Source: Alphaproteobacteria bacterium
GTDB lineage: Bacteria > Pseudomonadota > Alphaproteobacteria > Thalassobaculales > Thalassobaculaceae
Reading direction: 5' to 3'
NCBI GenBank assembly: GCA_024742275.1
Contig: JANSYS010000026.1
Coordinates: 1 to 54,611, forward strand
DNA length: 54,611 bases
Shown here piece after piece: positions 23,990 to 33,552 of the stretch (position 1 is the stretch's first letter; the number at the start of each line of letters is the position of its first letter). The notes below the pieces were generated by a model, which was given only the letters and a program-made list of their open reading frames with translations, made no database searches and was not told where the DNA came from. The position numbers and the translations under genes are program-made.

Positions 23990-24147
23990 GGGGCGGCCGG
24001 CTTCGCTGCCGCGGCTATGCGGTTTCCGCAGACCGCGCCATGCCTTTTCTGCGCTCATCATCCGGGCGGTTCGGAGCAATATCTCCGAATGTCGACAGGC
24101 TCGTGCTCGGCGGTCGACTTTCATCCAGAGCCTTGGCGCCTCGCCCC

Positions 24148-24486
24148 ATGACATCCTCGCTCATCACGCTTCTCGTCGGCGTCGGCCTGTCGCTGATCGC
24201 CATTGTGTCCACGCCGCTTGCCGCCCGCGTCACCTACCGTCAGCCGGATCCAGACACCGGATACTTCTCGACGACGATCATGGCGCTTTTGATCACGGCC
24301 GCCTATGGCGGCGGTGCAATCAGCATGATCATCTGGGTTTCCGACTTCGGGGCGCCGGCAACCTGGATCATGATCCCGGCCTATCTGATCGCGATGGCGG
24401 TCTTGGGTCGCCTGGTCTGGAAACTCATCGGCCCGCACGCGGCTCCGCGCGCGACCAGGATGAGCATTCATCCGGTCGGGGCTTGA
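24148..24486 (+). CDS. Small membrane protein (112 aa)
   Basis: 112 residues with three hydrophobic segments (SLITLLVGVGLSLIAIVSTPL, TTIMALLITAAYGGGAISMII, TWIMIPAYLIAMAVLGRLV). No family I recognise. ATG 24148 is chosen over the upstream frame because the latter adds Arg/Ser-rich residues before the first membrane segment. The next gene starts 2 bp after its stop and is also a membrane protein, so they may work as a pair. Confidence 0.55.
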   Translation: MTSSLITLLVGVGLSLIAIVSTPLAARVTYRQPDPDTGYFSTTIMALLITAAYGGGAISMIIWVSDFGAPATWIMIPAYLIAMAVLGRLVWKLIGPHAAPRATRMSIHPVGA

Positions 24487-24488
24487 CC

Positions 24489-24731
24489 ATGCCGTCGCTT
24501 CCATCCGCGGCGGCGACAGCGGTCATCGTCGGACTGTTGTTCGCCGGAACCATAGGCTTGGACGGCGTTGTCGTCGTCTGGGCGGGCCTGTCGCTGATCG
24601 ACGTTCCGGCGCCGATTATCTGGACTGGGGTTACCGTGACCGGTCTTGGGTTCTCCATGCTGGCGGTCAAGATCGCCCAGGTCGCTTGGCATGTCGAGCG
24701 AACGGGCGCGTCTACGATCGGGGAAACGTGA
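24489..24731 (+). CDS. Small membrane protein (80 aa)
   Basis: 80 residues with two predicted membrane segments (AATAVIVGLLFAGTIGLDGVVV and PIIWTGVTVTGLGFSMLAVKI). It starts 2 bp after the preceding membrane gene and its 3' end overlaps the convergent VOC gene by 20 bp. No family recognised. Confidence 0.5.
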   Translation: MPSLPSAAATAVIVGLLFAGTIGLDGVVVVWAGLSLIDVPAPIIWTGVTVTGLGFSMLAVKIAQVAWHVERTGASTIGET

Positions 24732-25089
24732 CCGCCTCCACCTTGTTCCCGTCGGGGTCCCGGACGAAGGCGCCGTAGTACGACGAGATCGTCGCGCGAC
24801 GCTCGCCCGGGGCCCCGTCGCTGCGCCCGCCGCCTGCCAGCGCGGCGGCGTGAAAGGCATCGACTGCCGCGCGGTCCGGTGCGCGAAGGCAGACATGGTG
24901 GCCGGTATTTTCGGGCGCTGGCGGCAGGTCGTCACGCTGGTTGAGCCAGAACTCCGGGTAGCTCTTGCCGAAACCGACCGTACGGTCGCGCTCGACGATG
25001 CGCGTGAGCCCGAGCGGGGCCAGAACCCGCTCCCAGAAGGCCGCGGCGAGCGACAGATCGCTCACCGGTATGGAGACATGATCGATCAT
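24712..25089 (-). CDS. VOC-family (glyoxalase-type) protein
   Basis: A 125-residue protein with the VOC fold: MIDHVSIPVSDLSLAAAFWERVL at the start, HVCLRAPDRAAVDAFH in the middle, and YGAFVRDPDGNKVEAV at the end. Candidate metal ligands are His4, the His in HHVCL and the Glu in KVEAV. This group includes lyases, dioxygenases and resistance proteins, so the substrate cannot be given. Confidence 0.83.
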   Translation of the reverse strand: MIDHVSIPVSDLSLAAAFWERVLAPLGLTRIVERDRTVGFGKSYPEFWLNQRDDLPPAPENTGHHVCLRAPDRAAVDAFHAAALAGGGRSDGAPGERRATISSYYGAFVRDPDGNKVEAVTFPRS

Positions 25090-25125
25090 CGACGGTCCTC
25101 CCCGCGACCCTCCGGCGCAGACTGG

Positions 25126-25140
25126 TTAATAGTCGGTAAA
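25126..25140. promoter_or_regulatory. CtrA-box-like site upstream of chemoreceptor pair
   Basis: TTAA-TAGTCGG-TAAA at 25126-25140 matches the CtrA consensus TTAA-N7-TTAA with one mismatch. It lies in the 192-bp spacer between the VOC gene and the PAS/MCP pair, 142-156 bp upstream of the PAS protein start. CtrA commonly controls motility and chemotaxis genes in alphaproteobacteria. The match is suggestive only. Confidence 0.35.
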
Positions 25141-25281
25141 TAGCTGAAATACAATGTTTTGATGCAGGTCAACCTGCTCCGCACCCGGATCCTGTATCGC
25201 TGGGAGAAGGCCCCCAGAGTCGGAATGCAGGCTCGGATTGCCAGTACGAAACGCGGGGGCGTAACGGGAGAGGGAGTGGTC

Positions 25282-25806
25282 ATGGCCAAGACGACGGTTG
25301 TACCGACGGGACGGGAGGCGCCCTTCCACGAGGGCGAGCTGATCGTGTCGAAAACGGACCTGAAGGGGCGCATCACGTACTGCAACGACGTGTTCCTGCG
25401 GGTCGCCGGGTTCGAGGAACGCGAGTTGATCGGCGCCCCGCACAGTATCATCCGTCATCCGGATATGCCGCGGGCCGTCTTCAAGCTGTTGTGGGAGACG
25501 ATCGAGTCAGGCGGCGAAATCTTCGCCTATGTGCTCAACATGGCCCGAAACGGCGATCACTATTGGGTTTTCGCCCACGTCACGCCGAGCCGGGACCGGA
25601 CCGGAAAGATCGTCAGCTATCACTCCAACCGCCGTAAGCCGAAGGCCGCCGCCGTCGCCGCCGTCAGCGGCCTCTACAGGGAACTGAAGGCCATCGAGGA
25701 TGCTCCCTCGAACCGCAAGGACGGCATGCAGACGGCCTATGCCGAACTGAACAGCATTCTGGCCAAGAAGGAGATCGGCTATGACCGGTTCGTGCTCTCT
25801 CTCTAG
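25282..25806 (+). CDS. Aer-type PAS-domain protein (stand-alone)
   Basis: A 174-residue protein with one PAS domain of the aerotaxis receptor type: [19 protein letters not shown], the Aer hallmark [19 protein letters not shown], and [15 protein letters not shown]. Aer PAS domains usually bind FAD and read redox state. Unlike Aer it has no membrane or signalling part. The last 26 bp overlap the following chemoreceptor gene, so the pair acts as a split Aer. ATG 25282 has GGAG just upstream. Confidence 0.82.
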   Translation: MAKTTVVPTGREAPFHEGELIVSKTDLKGRITYCNDVFLRVAGFEERELIGAPHSIIRHPDMPRAVFKLLWETIESGGEIFAYVLNMARNGDHYWVFAHVTPSRDRTGKIVSYHSNRRKPKAAAVAAVSGLYRELKAIEDAPSNRKDGMQTAYAELNSILAKKEIGYDRFVLSL

Positions 25807-27094
25807 GACGCGTTGGGCGCTCGCGGCCATCGTGGTCGTTTCGGCTGCGGGCGCGGTCCTGCCGTTGCTCCCGGTTCCTCATGCGACGCTCGCTGCCGCC
25901 GTTTGTGCCGGAGCAGCGGCCCTTGCGGCGCTCGCCTGTCTCGTCTTCGTCGGTCGCGTCCGGCGGTGGGTCGATCAGGCCGCCGAGGTCGCCGACGCGA
26001 TCGCCGAAGGCGACTTCGAGCGGCGTGTCATCCTGATCGACGAACGTGGTCCGATTGGAGGCATGCTCTGGGCGATCAACCGTATGATCGACGTGTCGGA
26101 CGCCTTCGTCCGAGAGGCGGGCGCCGCGATGGAAGCGGTGGAGCAGGGCAGGTTCTATCGGCTTATTCAGCCGGAGGGCCTGCAGGGGATGTATCTCCAC
26201 AGTGCAACCAGAATCAACGAGGCGACGGCCAGTATGGGCGCTCGTCTCGACGCATTCACCGCCCTGACCGACCGTTTCGAGAGCAAGGTGATCTCAATCG
26301 TCGACGGTGTCTCATCGGCGGCCTCCCAACTCCAGGCGACCTCGGGCGCGCTGAAGGGGCAGGCCGGCGAAACAACGCGGCAGGTGGCCGGGGTCGCCGC
26401 CGCGACGGAGGAGGCGTCGTCGAATGTGGAAACGGTGGCCTCTGCGGCGGAAGAGCTGTCGGCGTCGATCCAGGAGATAACCCGCCAGGTCCAGGACGGC
26501 AGTCGGGTGGCCAGCGCCGCAAGCCGGGAGGCCGAGAGCGCGGACCGGCTGGTCAATGCCTTGTCCCAGGCGGCGGAGGAGATCGGAACTGTCGGCACGC
26601 TGATCACCGATATCGCCGAGCAGACCAATCTGCTGGCCCTGAACGCGACGATCGAGGCGGCCCGGGCTGGAGAATCCGGCAAGGGTTTCGCTGTCGTTGC
26701 AAATGAGGTCAAGTCGCTGGCAAACGAGACCACCAGCGCCACAAAGCGCATCCAGCAGCAGGTCGGAGCGATCCGCGAGGCGACCACCAATGTGGTTGGG
26801 GCGATCCAGACGATCGTATCTTCCATCGCCGAAGTGTCGTCGGTCACCGGCTCGATCGCCGCCGCCGTCGAGCAGCAATCCGCGGCCACCAACGAGATTT
26901 CCCGAAACGTTCAGGAGGCTTCCGCCGGTACCCGCGAGGTCGCGCGCAGCACCGATACCGTCGCGCAGTCGGCTCGCGAGACCGACGGGGCGGCCGGTCA
27001 GCTCAGCGAAGCGTCCACGGGATTGGCGGAACAGGCAAGGGTGTTGCGGGACGAGGTACGGGAGTTCCTGACCGTGGCCCGGCGCTCCGCGTGA
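25781..27094 (+). CDS. Methyl-accepting chemotaxis protein (partner of PAS protein)
   Basis: A 437-residue chemoreceptor with two closely spaced membrane helices (about 12-31 and 36-58), leaving almost no periplasmic sensor. A HAMP-like stretch follows, then the long coiled-coil signalling domain. The tip reads [23 protein letters not shown], then [15 protein letters not shown], the CheA/CheW-binding hairpin. With no sensor of its own, it must take its signal from elsewhere, most simply the PAS protein encoded just before. AAGGAG lies 7-8 nt before ATG 25781. Confidence 0.92.
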   Translation: MTGSCSLSRTRWALAAIVVVSAAGAVLPLLPVPHATLAAAVCAGAAALAALACLVFVGRVRRWVDQAAEVADAIAEGDFERRVILIDERGPIGGMLWAINRMIDVSDAFVREAGAAMEAVEQGRFYRLIQPEGLQGMYLHSATRINEATASMGARLDAFTALTDRFESKVISIVDGVSSAASQLQATSGALKGQAGETTRQVAGVAAATEEASSNVETVASAAEELSASIQEITRQVQDGSRVASAASREAESADRLVNALSQAAEEIGTVGTLITDIAEQTNLLALNATIEAARAGESGKGFAVVANEVKSLANETTSATKRIQQQVGAIREATTNVVGAIQTIVSSIAEVSSVTGSIAAAVEQQSAATNEISRNVQEASAGTREVARSTDTVAQSARETDGAAGQLSEASTGLAEQARVLRDEVREFLTVARRSA

Positions 27095-27134
27095 GCGTCG
27101 GGTCGGACCGCGGCCATTCGGTGCCCGCGATGCG

Positions 27135-27157
27135 TCCTGTCCGGCTTCAGGACAGGA
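27135..27157. terminator. Hairpin in the convergent gap after the MCP gene
   Basis: TCCTGTCC (27135-27142) and GGACAGGA (27150-27157) form a perfect 8-bp stem with a 7-nt loop. It overlaps the last codons of the convergent glycosyltransferase gene. No run of T follows, so it may be a weak or Rho-assisted terminator. Confidence 0.35.
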
Positions 27158-28406
27158 AGTCGGGATCGGTATCGATCAGTACCGAAGCCACGTCTCCGAA
27201 CGGGTGAGCATAGCCGTAGAAGTCGAGATTTTCGTCGACCAGCCGGACGTCGGCGTGGAGGCGGTCTTCGTACGCGCGCCCTAGCGCGAGGAACCTGTCG
27301 CGCGCAGCCCCGGCAAGCCCGCCCCGCGCTTCGTTCGCCATCGCGAGGAACTCGGCGGTTGCGGCATCGATCTCCTCGGCACTGTTCTCCTCCAGATCAA
27401 TCCCCATGGCGTCGAACTCGGTGTCGCGGAACACGGCGGGCAACTGGCGGTCGAGGATTTCGGCGTATCCGAGGCGACGGCCGCGGTCGCTGTAGTGCTT
27501 GAAAAGCGACAGATCGCGATTGTACGGCAGGTTGAGGTGCTCGAACGGTGTGTTGGTGCGCAGTGTCGGCGTGCCGAAGGCGGCGGCGACCCAGATGGGG
27601 CCGGAATTCTGCGCGGTACCGAAGGCCGCGTCGGCCAGAACAGCGAGATCGACCGCCCGTTCCTCGGGCGTCAGGTCGGGCAGCGCGTCGGGCAGACTGA
27701 CATAGCCGTCGGCCATCCATCCCTCCGGCTCGAGCCCCCTTTCGCCGATGCGGACAACCTGGTAGCCGGCTTCCAGGATGCGTCGGACCGAGAGGGCGTA
27801 GCGCTCGATACTGGCGGTGCGGTGTCCGTGGTGCTCCTGCTCTTCGCGGTACTTCATGGTGCGCATGTGGAAAAAGGCGAAGGGAGCGTCCGGGTCGATG
27901 CCGATCGAGCGCAGGTGCCTGTGTCCGCGTTCGCGGTCCTGGTCGGGGAGGGCGATCCGGGCCGGACGCGCGCCACGGACGACCTTGCGCCAAAAATCGA
28001 CGATGAGCAGCCGGGGCGACTGCAGCAGCATGTGAAGGACCTGGAAATCGGCCAACCCACCGTCGATGAAACCCATGGCATGGATGACGGGGTCGTCGGT
28101 TTCGATCCAAACGAAGGCGTCGCCAAAACATGCTTTGACGACGGCGTTCGTACCGGGTCGGGTCAGCGGCGGGGTGATCACGACGATGCGCCGGTAGCGG
28201 TCGCCGTAGAGCGACATCAGGATCTGCGGCTCGATCGTGAAATGGCCGATCCGTTCCGACTGGGTGAGGATGTAGACAAGCGGCGGCGCGGTGTTGTCCA
28301 TGTAAGGCTGGACGAGCGCGAACAGTCTCGCCAGGTTTTCCTTTTTCAGGAACTCCTGGCGCATCCGGGCCTCGAAGTCCTTGGCGTCCTCGCCGGCTTG
28401 TCTCAC
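27147..28406 (-). CDS. TIGR04372-like glycosyltransferase
   Basis: A 419-residue protein with a GT-B-like look: FTIEPQILMSLYGDRYRRIV near the N-terminus, FAFFHMRTMKYREE, then SIERYALSVRRILEAGYQVVRIGERG, and the nucleotide-sugar side with FGTAQNSGPIWVAAAFGTPTLRTN. These resemble the TIGR04372 group found with surface-polysaccharide genes. Donor and acceptor are unknown. GTG 28404-28406 overlaps the epimerase stop by 4 bp. Confidence 0.6.
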   Translation of the reverse strand: MRQAGEDAKDFEARMRQEFLKKENLARLFALVQPYMDNTAPPLVYILTQSERIGHFTIEPQILMSLYGDRYRRIVVITPPLTRPGTNAVVKACFGDAFVWIETDDPVIHAMGFIDGGLADFQVLHMLLQSPRLLIVDFWRKVVRGARPARIALPDQDRERGHRHLRSIGIDPDAPFAFFHMRTMKYREEQEHHGHRTASIERYALSVRRILEAGYQVVRIGERGLEPEGWMADGYVSLPDALPDLTPEERAVDLAVLADAAFGTAQNSGPIWVAAAFGTPTLRTNTPFEHLNLPYNRDLSLFKHYSDRGRRLGYAEILDRQLPAVFRDTEFDAMGIDLEENSAEEIDAATAEFLAMANEARGGLAGAARDRFLALGRAYEDRLHADVRLVDENLDFYGYAHPFGDVASVLIDTDPDFLS

Positions 28407-29317
28407 GGTCGGGGCTCCGTGCTCGCGTTCACCACCGACGGCCAGTCATCCAGCGCTACCCATCCGAGATCGCGCTCGGCGGCTCTGGTGTCGAAGGGGC
28501 TCGCGTCGGGCCGGTCGAACCACCGCTCGTCCTGCACGACCGGGTGCATGCCGTGCTTTCGGGCGATGAAGTCGAGCGTGTCGACGCTCCCGATCGTGTC
28601 GCGGGCGGCGATCAGGTAGACGGCGTAGGCCCGCGTGTCCGCAAGCAGAGCAGCCCGGAAGGCGGCTGCCGCGTCGCGCGAGGTCACGTAGTTGCGCATG
28701 AGTGACAGCCCGCCATAGATGGGCCCTTCGAACGGAATGCCCGGGTTGCCGTCTTCCGGCGAAAGCGTTGCCAACTCCGCCAGCATCTGCGGCGTCTTGA
28801 CGGGACGCGCGACGAGCGTCGGGCGCAGGCATACGATCGAGGCGATGCCGGCCCGGCGCGCGAAGCTCTCGGCCGTGCGCTCCATCAGCTGCTTGGTGAG
28901 ATCGTAGGTGCGCCGCGGGCGTTGGGGGTGAGCCTCGTCCACGGGCAGATAGTCGGGCGGCGCGTCCTTGGAAAACCCGTAGGATGCGGCGGAGGAGGCG
29001 AGTACGACCTTCTTCACGCCGTCTTCCTCGGCGGCGCGAAGGAGGTTCCAGGTCCCTTGAACGTTGACCTCGAAATATGTGTGGTCGGGCACGTCTGTTC
29101 CGTCGTCGATGCCTGCGAGGTGGATGATCTGATCATGCCCGCGCACGGCACTTCGAACCGCCGCGATGTCCCGAATGTCGACCTCGCGGTAGAGCACGTC
29201 CTGAGAGGGCGCGCTGACGTCCATCACCTCGACCCGGTGGTCGGGCAGCATGGCGTCGACCACAAAACGTCCAAGCCGTCCGCTGCCGCCGGTGATCAAT
29301 ACGGTCCGTCTCGTCAC
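28403..29317 (-). CDS. NAD-dependent epimerase/dehydratase
   Basis: A 304-residue extended SDR: VLITGGSGRLGRFVVDAML (GxxGxxG NAD site), LAGIDDGTD, VLASSAASYG, and the YDLTKQ Tyr/Lys pair. It would epimerise or dehydrate a nucleotide sugar, in keeping with the coupled glycosyltransferase. GTG 29315-29317 is preceded by GGGGAGA. The pair likely modifies a surface glycan or a glycosylated protein. It diverges from the PDZ gene across a 145-bp spacer. Confidence 0.82.
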   Translation of the reverse strand: MTRRTVLITGGSGRLGRFVVDAMLPDHRVEVMDVSAPSQDVLYREVDIRDIAAVRSAVRGHDQIIHLAGIDDGTDVPDHTYFEVNVQGTWNLLRAAEEDGVKKVVLASSAASYGFSKDAPPDYLPVDEAHPQRPRRTYDLTKQLMERTAESFARRAGIASIVCLRPTLVARPVKTPQMLAELATLSPEDGNPGIPFEGPIYGGLSLMRNYVTSRDAAAAFRAALLADTRAYAVYLIAARDTIGSVDTLDFIARKHGMHPVVQDERWFDRPDASPFDTRAAERDLGWVALDDWPSVVNASTEPRP

Positions 29318-29462
29318 GTCGGATCTCCCCGCGGTCGTACCGAAGCGGCCAGACTAATCCTGATTCTCCAAAGAATGCCAATCGCGGCGGTTACGACGGT
29401 CCGAATTGTGTGGAATGCATGCTAGATTGGCGGGGAGCCCAGTCACCCAGCACGGATAGAGC

Positions 29463-30428
29463 ATGGCCGAGGATGCGCCCCAGCCCGAGAATCCCCGTCC
29501 GGAGCATACGGGCTTCGATCTGAACCACGTTCTGTCGTCCGTGGTCGGGGTCCGGTGCCACATTCCCGAGGACGCGTTCACCGCCTCGGTTCTCGGCACC
29601 GAACGATCGGGGAACGGCGTCGTGATCCGCAGCGACGGGCTTGTGCTCACCATCGGGTACCTGATCACCGAAGCAGAGACCGTCTGGATCACCGACCACC
29701 AGGGCCGGGCCTTTCCCGGCGCGGTTCTCGCCTACGACCAGGAAACCGGGTTCGGTTTGGTGCAGGCGCTGGTCCGAGACACGCTGCCGGCGGTCGAGAT
29801 GGGCGTGTCGTCCAACGTGACCGAGGGCGACCCTGTGGTGCTCGTGGGCCATGGCGGACGTCGGGCTGCGATCAACACACAGGTCATCGCCGTCCGCGAG
29901 TTCGCGGGCTATTGGGAGTATCTGCTGGACGAGGCGATCTTCACTTCACCCGCCCATCCGAATTGGGGCGGGGCTGGCCTGTTCGATCAGGAAGGCCGGC
30001 TGATCGGCATCGGCTCTTTGTTCATCCAACAGAGTCAGGGTGAGGAGACACCGATCGACGGCAACATGATCGTGCCGATCGACCTGATCAAACCCATCTA
30101 CGAATCCATGGTGACCAGGGGAACGGCGGGTCGGGTTCCTCGACCCTGGCTCGGCATGTACTGCACCGAGGTCGAGGACCGCCTCGTCGTTGCCGGGCTT
30201 TCGGACGATGGACCTGCCGAGATGGCCGACGTGCAGGTCGGAGACATCGTCGAGAAGGTCGACGGTGTGGGGGTGTCGACCCTGGCGGAGATGTTCCGTG
30301 CGATCTGGGCTGTCGGTTCGGCCGGCGCCGATATTCCGATCACCGTCATCCGCGAGGGCGAGCGGTTGGATCTGAGCATCGCTTCGATCTCGCGGGCACA
30401 GCTCCTCAAGGGGCCTCAGGTTCACTGA
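29463..30428 (+). CDS. HtrA-like PDZ protein with degenerate protease triad
   Basis: A 321-residue protein with a trypsin-fold domain (about 20-215) and one PDZ domain (WLGMYCTEVEDRLVVAGLSDDGPAEMADVQVGDIVEKVDG). At the three active-site positions it reads VLTIGYLIT where TAAHV is expected, TGFGLVQAL in place of D-LA-L, and NWGGAGLFD in place of GNSGGPL, so His, Asp and Ser are all lost. No signal peptide is seen. It is most likely a cytoplasmic, peptide-binding pseudoprotease. The next gene starts 25 bp later. Confidence 0.78.
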   Translation: MAEDAPQPENPRPEHTGFDLNHVLSSVVGVRCHIPEDAFTASVLGTERSGNGVVIRSDGLVLTIGYLITEAETVWITDHQGRAFPGAVLAYDQETGFGLVQALVRDTLPAVEMGVSSNVTEGDPVVLVGHGGRRAAINTQVIAVREFAGYWEYLLDEAIFTSPAHPNWGGAGLFDQEGRLIGIGSLFIQQSQGEETPIDGNMIVPIDLIKPIYESMVTRGTAGRVPRPWLGMYCTEVEDRLVVAGLSDDGPAEMADVQVGDIVEKVDGVGVSTLAEMFRAIWAVGSAGADIPITVIREGERLDLSIASISRAQLLKGPQVH

Positions 30429-30453
30429 GATCGCTGAGCGGGGAGGGCGCAGG

Positions 30454-31326
30454 ATGCGGATCGCGTTTCTCGGGCTTGGCTTGATGGGAGAGGGGTTTAC
30501 CCGGCGTCTTATCGATCTTGGGCATGGGGTGACCGGGTTCGACCCGAAGCAAGCACGTCGAGAAGCGGCGGCGGCATGGGGCGTCGGTTCGGCTCGGACG
30601 CCGGCGGAGGCTGCGGTGGACGCCGACCTGGTCATGACCTGTGTCACCACGACCGACGACCTGGAGCAGGCGCTGTTCGGCCCGGACGGTGCGGCGGCGG
30701 CGATGGCCCACGACTCGATCCTCGTGGATTTCTCCACCACGGCGGTCGCCCTGACCAGGACGATGGCGGCGCGTCTGAAAGAGGTGTCGGGTGCGGGCTG
30801 GATCGACGCGCCTGTCTCCGGCGGACCGCCGGCGGCGCGCGACGGTCGGCTGGCGATCATGGCCGGCGGCGACGAAGCGGTTGTCGCCCGCGCCCTTCCG
30901 ATCCTGGAGGGACTGGCGGCAAGCTTCGTGCATCTGGGGCCGGTTGGCGCCGGGCAGGTGACCAAGATGGTCAATCAGGTCTGCGTGCTGACGAACTTCG
31001 TCGTGCTGGCCGAGGCGCTGAACCTGGCGGAGCGGGGAGGCGTCGACACCTCGAAGCTTCAGGCGGCACTGGAGACAGGCTATGCCGGTTCGAACCTCAT
31101 GGCGGCGATGTGGCCGCGCATGATGGCGCGGGACTACGCTCCTGCGGGATACCTGCGACAGGTGCTCAAGGATCTGGATATGGTCCACGACCTCGCGCAC
31201 GACGTGAAGGCGGCAACGCCGATGGCGTCTCAGGCAGCCGAACTGTTCCGAGTGATGGCCGCCCGCGGCCACGAGGAGGAGGACGGCATCGCCGTGCTCA
31301 AGCTGTTCACCGGGGAGGAGGTTTAG
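30454..31326 (+). CDS. 3-hydroxyisobutyrate dehydrogenase-type oxidoreductase
   Basis: 290 residues of the beta-hydroxyacid dehydrogenase family: the N-terminal NAD(P) site IAFLGLGLMGEGFTRRLI, the substrate motif DAPVSGGPPAARDGRLAIM, and the catalytic Lys in GQVTKMVNQV. It would oxidise a 3-hydroxy acid or reduce the semialdehyde. The ATG follows GGAGGGCGCAGG closely. It sits 25 bp after the PDZ gene and ahead of a convergent amidohydrolase. Confidence 0.88.
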   Translation: MRIAFLGLGLMGEGFTRRLIDLGHGVTGFDPKQARREAAAAWGVGSARTPAEAAVDADLVMTCVTTTDDLEQALFGPDGAAAAMAHDSILVDFSTTAVALTRTMAARLKEVSGAGWIDAPVSGGPPAARDGRLAIMAGGDEAVVARALPILEGLAASFVHLGPVGAGQVTKMVNQVCVLTNFVVLAEALNLAERGGVDTSKLQAALETGYAGSNLMAAMWPRMMARDYAPAGYLRQVLKDLDMVHDLAHDVKAATPMASQAAELFRVMAARGHEEEDGIAVLKLFTGEEV

Positions 31327-31340
31327 GCGTTTCTCGCCCC

Positions 31341-32261
31341 TTACACCGGCCGATACACCCGCTGGGCGGTGTCGTGGAAGAACGCCCGGCGCTCCGTATC
31401 ATTCATGTCCTTCGTGATCGCCTTCAGGCCGGAGAATATCTCGTCGTAGCTGGCGCAAAGCGAGTCCACCGGGAAATTGCTGGCCGCCATGCACCGGTCG
31501 GCGCCGAAAAGGCGGAGCGTCTCGAGAACGACCCTGCGCTGCAGATCCGACGTCCAGCGTTCCCCCGGCACGCCGATGCCGGAGATCTTCACCACGGTGT
31601 TCGGCTGATCGGCGAACCGCTCCATGCCGGCCCGCCAGCCATCGATGCCTGCCGACGATCGGTCTGACGGCAGGCCTGTATGGTTCAGTACGATCAGCGT
31701 GTCGGGATAGTCGCGGGCTAGGTCCGCCGCTTCGCCGAGATGCCACCAGGGCGTCTGAAGGTCGAAATGCAGGCCGTGTTGCGCCAGAAGCCGGTAGCCG
31801 TCGCGGAACGTCGCATCTGCCATGGACCCGGGTGCGCTTGGGACGAATGACTGTGCAGACGCCGCTGCCGCCGGTTTCTGGCGCACCGAGCGGATCAACG
31901 GGTATGCGGCATGCCCGCTCAGCACTTCGGCGATATCGCCACGTGCGAACCAGGCTTGGCCGACCATGGCATGGGGCCAGCCGGTTCGGTCGTGCAGATC
32001 GTGCAGCCATCGGGTCTCGCCGACCGGATCCGTCGGATCCCACTCCGCTTCCATATGCACGGACTTGACCACGTTGTGCCGGCCATGGTCGCGGAGGAAG
32101 TCTTCGACCAGGTAGTCGCGCTTGATCGCGTTGTAGTCGCCGTAGCGGAAAGGGATGTCATGGGCGCCCTCGAGCCATGGATGGTGACCGGTCCCCAGCT
32201 TCCAGAAATGGTGGTGTGCATCGATGATGGGCAGGGAGTTGTCGTCGGCGATATCGGTCAT
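31341..32261 (-). CDS. Amidohydrolase (lactonase-type) family protein
   Basis: 306 residues of the amidohydrolase_2 TIM-barrel family, similar to sugar lactonases. It starts LPIIDAHHHFWKL, the metal-binding HxH of the group; later DTLIVLNHTGLP and KISGIGV, and the MAASNFPVD Asp near the end. Substrate unknown, possibly a lactone made by a neighbouring oxidoreductase. ATG 32259-32261 is the start, with GGAAGG before it; the longer upstream frame overlaps the petR-like gene and is rejected. Confidence 0.85.
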   Translation of the reverse strand: MTDIADDNSLPIIDAHHHFWKLGTGHHPWLEGAHDIPFRYGDYNAIKRDYLVEDFLRDHGRHNVVKSVHMEAEWDPTDPVGETRWLHDLHDRTGWPHAMVGQAWFARGDIAEVLSGHAAYPLIRSVRQKPAAAASAQSFVPSAPGSMADATFRDGYRLLAQHGLHFDLQTPWWHLGEAADLARDYPDTLIVLNHTGLPSDRSSAGIDGWRAGMERFADQPNTVVKISGIGVPGERWTSDLQRRVVLETLRLFGADRCMAASNFPVDSLCASYDEIFSGLKAITKDMNDTERRAFFHDTAQRVYRPV

Positions 32262-32299
32262 GCGAGAACCTTCCGGGAGAGCGATTGTGCCGGTGGGGC

Positions 32300-33019
32300 T
32301 CAGCTGTCGGGCCGCAGGACATACCCCCGCCCGCGCACGGTTTGCAGGAAGCGCGGAAACTTCGGATCGGGTTCGATCTTCCGACGCAACCGAGTGATCT
32401 GCACGTCGATCGTCCGCGCGTTGCCGCCGGCGGCCTGGGAATCGTGTTCGCTCTCGGCGAGATCCTCCCGGCTGAATACGGTGCCGGGGGAGGTTGCGAA
32501 CACCGCCAGCAGCGCGCCCTCCGACTCCGTAAGTCGAACCGGATCGTCGCCGCGCCACAGCATGTTGCGCACGGGATCGAAACGGAATTCCCCGAAGGTG
32601 ATCTCTCCGCCGGCCATCGCCGGTTCGGACGCGGGTTCCAGCGGTGCGGCCACCCGGCGGAGGATGGTGCGGATCCGAAGGACGAGTTCCCGCGGTTCGA
32701 ACGGCTTGGTCAGATAGTCGTCGGCGCCACTTTCCAATCCGGCGATCCGATCCTGGCTTTCTCCCATGGCGGTCAGCAGGAGGATCGGGACAGAGGACTC
32801 CTCGCGAAGCGCACGCGTAAGGTCCATGCCGTTCTCGCCCGGCATCATCACGTCGAGGACGATCAGGTCGAAGACGAGGCTCTCCAGGTGGACACGCGCG
32901 GCGGAGGCGTCAGCGGCCACGGAGACGCGAAAGCCGTTTTCCATCAAGAAACGGCGGAGCAGATTGCGCAGGCGCAGATCGTCGTCGACGACCAGGATAT
33001 GCGGGGCGTCCTCGCTCAC
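32300..33019 (-). CDS. petR: OmpR-family response regulator, PetR-like
   Basis: 239 residues with a receiver domain (LVVDDD, phospho-acceptor Asp in [21 protein letters not shown]) and a winged-helix output domain ([26 protein letters not shown]). The MarR gene just upstream on the same strand plus a divergent ilvE is the layout of petP-petR in Rhodobacter and its relatives, where the pair affects growth and respiratory gene expression. No histidine kinase is adjacent. GTG 33017-33019 follows the MarR stop by 5 bp. Confidence 0.85.
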   Translation of the reverse strand: MSEDAPHILVVDDDLRLRNLLRRFLMENGFRVSVAADASAARVHLESLVFDLIVLDVMMPGENGMDLTRALREESSVPILLLTAMGESQDRIAGLESGADDYLTKPFEPRELVLRIRTILRRVAAPLEPASEPAMAGGEITFGEFRFDPVRNMLWRGDDPVRLTESEGALLAVFATSPGTVFSREDLAESEHDSQAAGGNARTIDVQITRLRRKIEPDPKFPRFLQTVRGRGYVLRPDS

Positions 33020-33024
33020 CCTGC

Positions 33025-33552
33025 CTACCGCCTGCCGCCGACCCGGACCGCCGGGTGGTGGGTGGATCCGCCGGAGACGTCGAACCGCTCCCGGTCCTGC
33101 GCGTCTATGATGCCGTGGAGAACCAGTTTGAAACCCTGCACCGCGTCGGCCCCCGCCCGGCGGAAGGCATCGGCGATTCGCTCGCGCTGATCGGCGGTCA
33201 GGCGGCGTTCAAGGTCCACGCCCTTCGCCGTCAGGGTGAGAAGGCGCTGGCGGCGGTCGCGCTCGCCCGGCGTCTGCGTGATGTATTCCTCGTCGATCAA
33301 ATGGCTGAGGACCCGGCTGAGGCTCTGCTTGGTGATGCGCAGGATCTTCAGCAATTCGGATACCGTAATCCCCGGATTGCGACCGACGAAATAGATGACC
33401 CGGTGATGGGCGCGGCCGAGTCCGATCTCCGCCAACATCTCGTCCGGCCCGCCGGTGAAATCCCGATAGGCGAAGAACAGCATCTCGATCGCCTGACGCA
33501 ATTCCTCCTCCCGCAGGAAGAGCGGATTCGCGACGCTTTTTACGTCAACCAT
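33025..33552 (-). CDS. petP: MarR-family regulator, PetP-like
   Basis: 175 residues with a winged helix-turn-helix of the MarR type: [14 protein letters not shown] [20 protein letters not shown], then [27 protein letters not shown] (wing and dimerisation helix). Order and spacing with the response regulator fit petP-petR. ATG 33550-33552. It should bind in the divergent spacer with ilvE and regulate itself. Confidence 0.85.
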   Translation of the reverse strand: MVDVKSVANPLFLREEELRQAIEMLFFAYRDFTGGPDEMLAEIGLGRAHHRVIYFVGRNPGITVSELLKILRITKQSLSRVLSHLIDEEYITQTPGERDRRQRLLTLTAKGVDLERRLTADQRERIADAFRRAGADAVQGFKLVLHGIIDAQDRERFDVSGGSTHHPAVRVGGRR

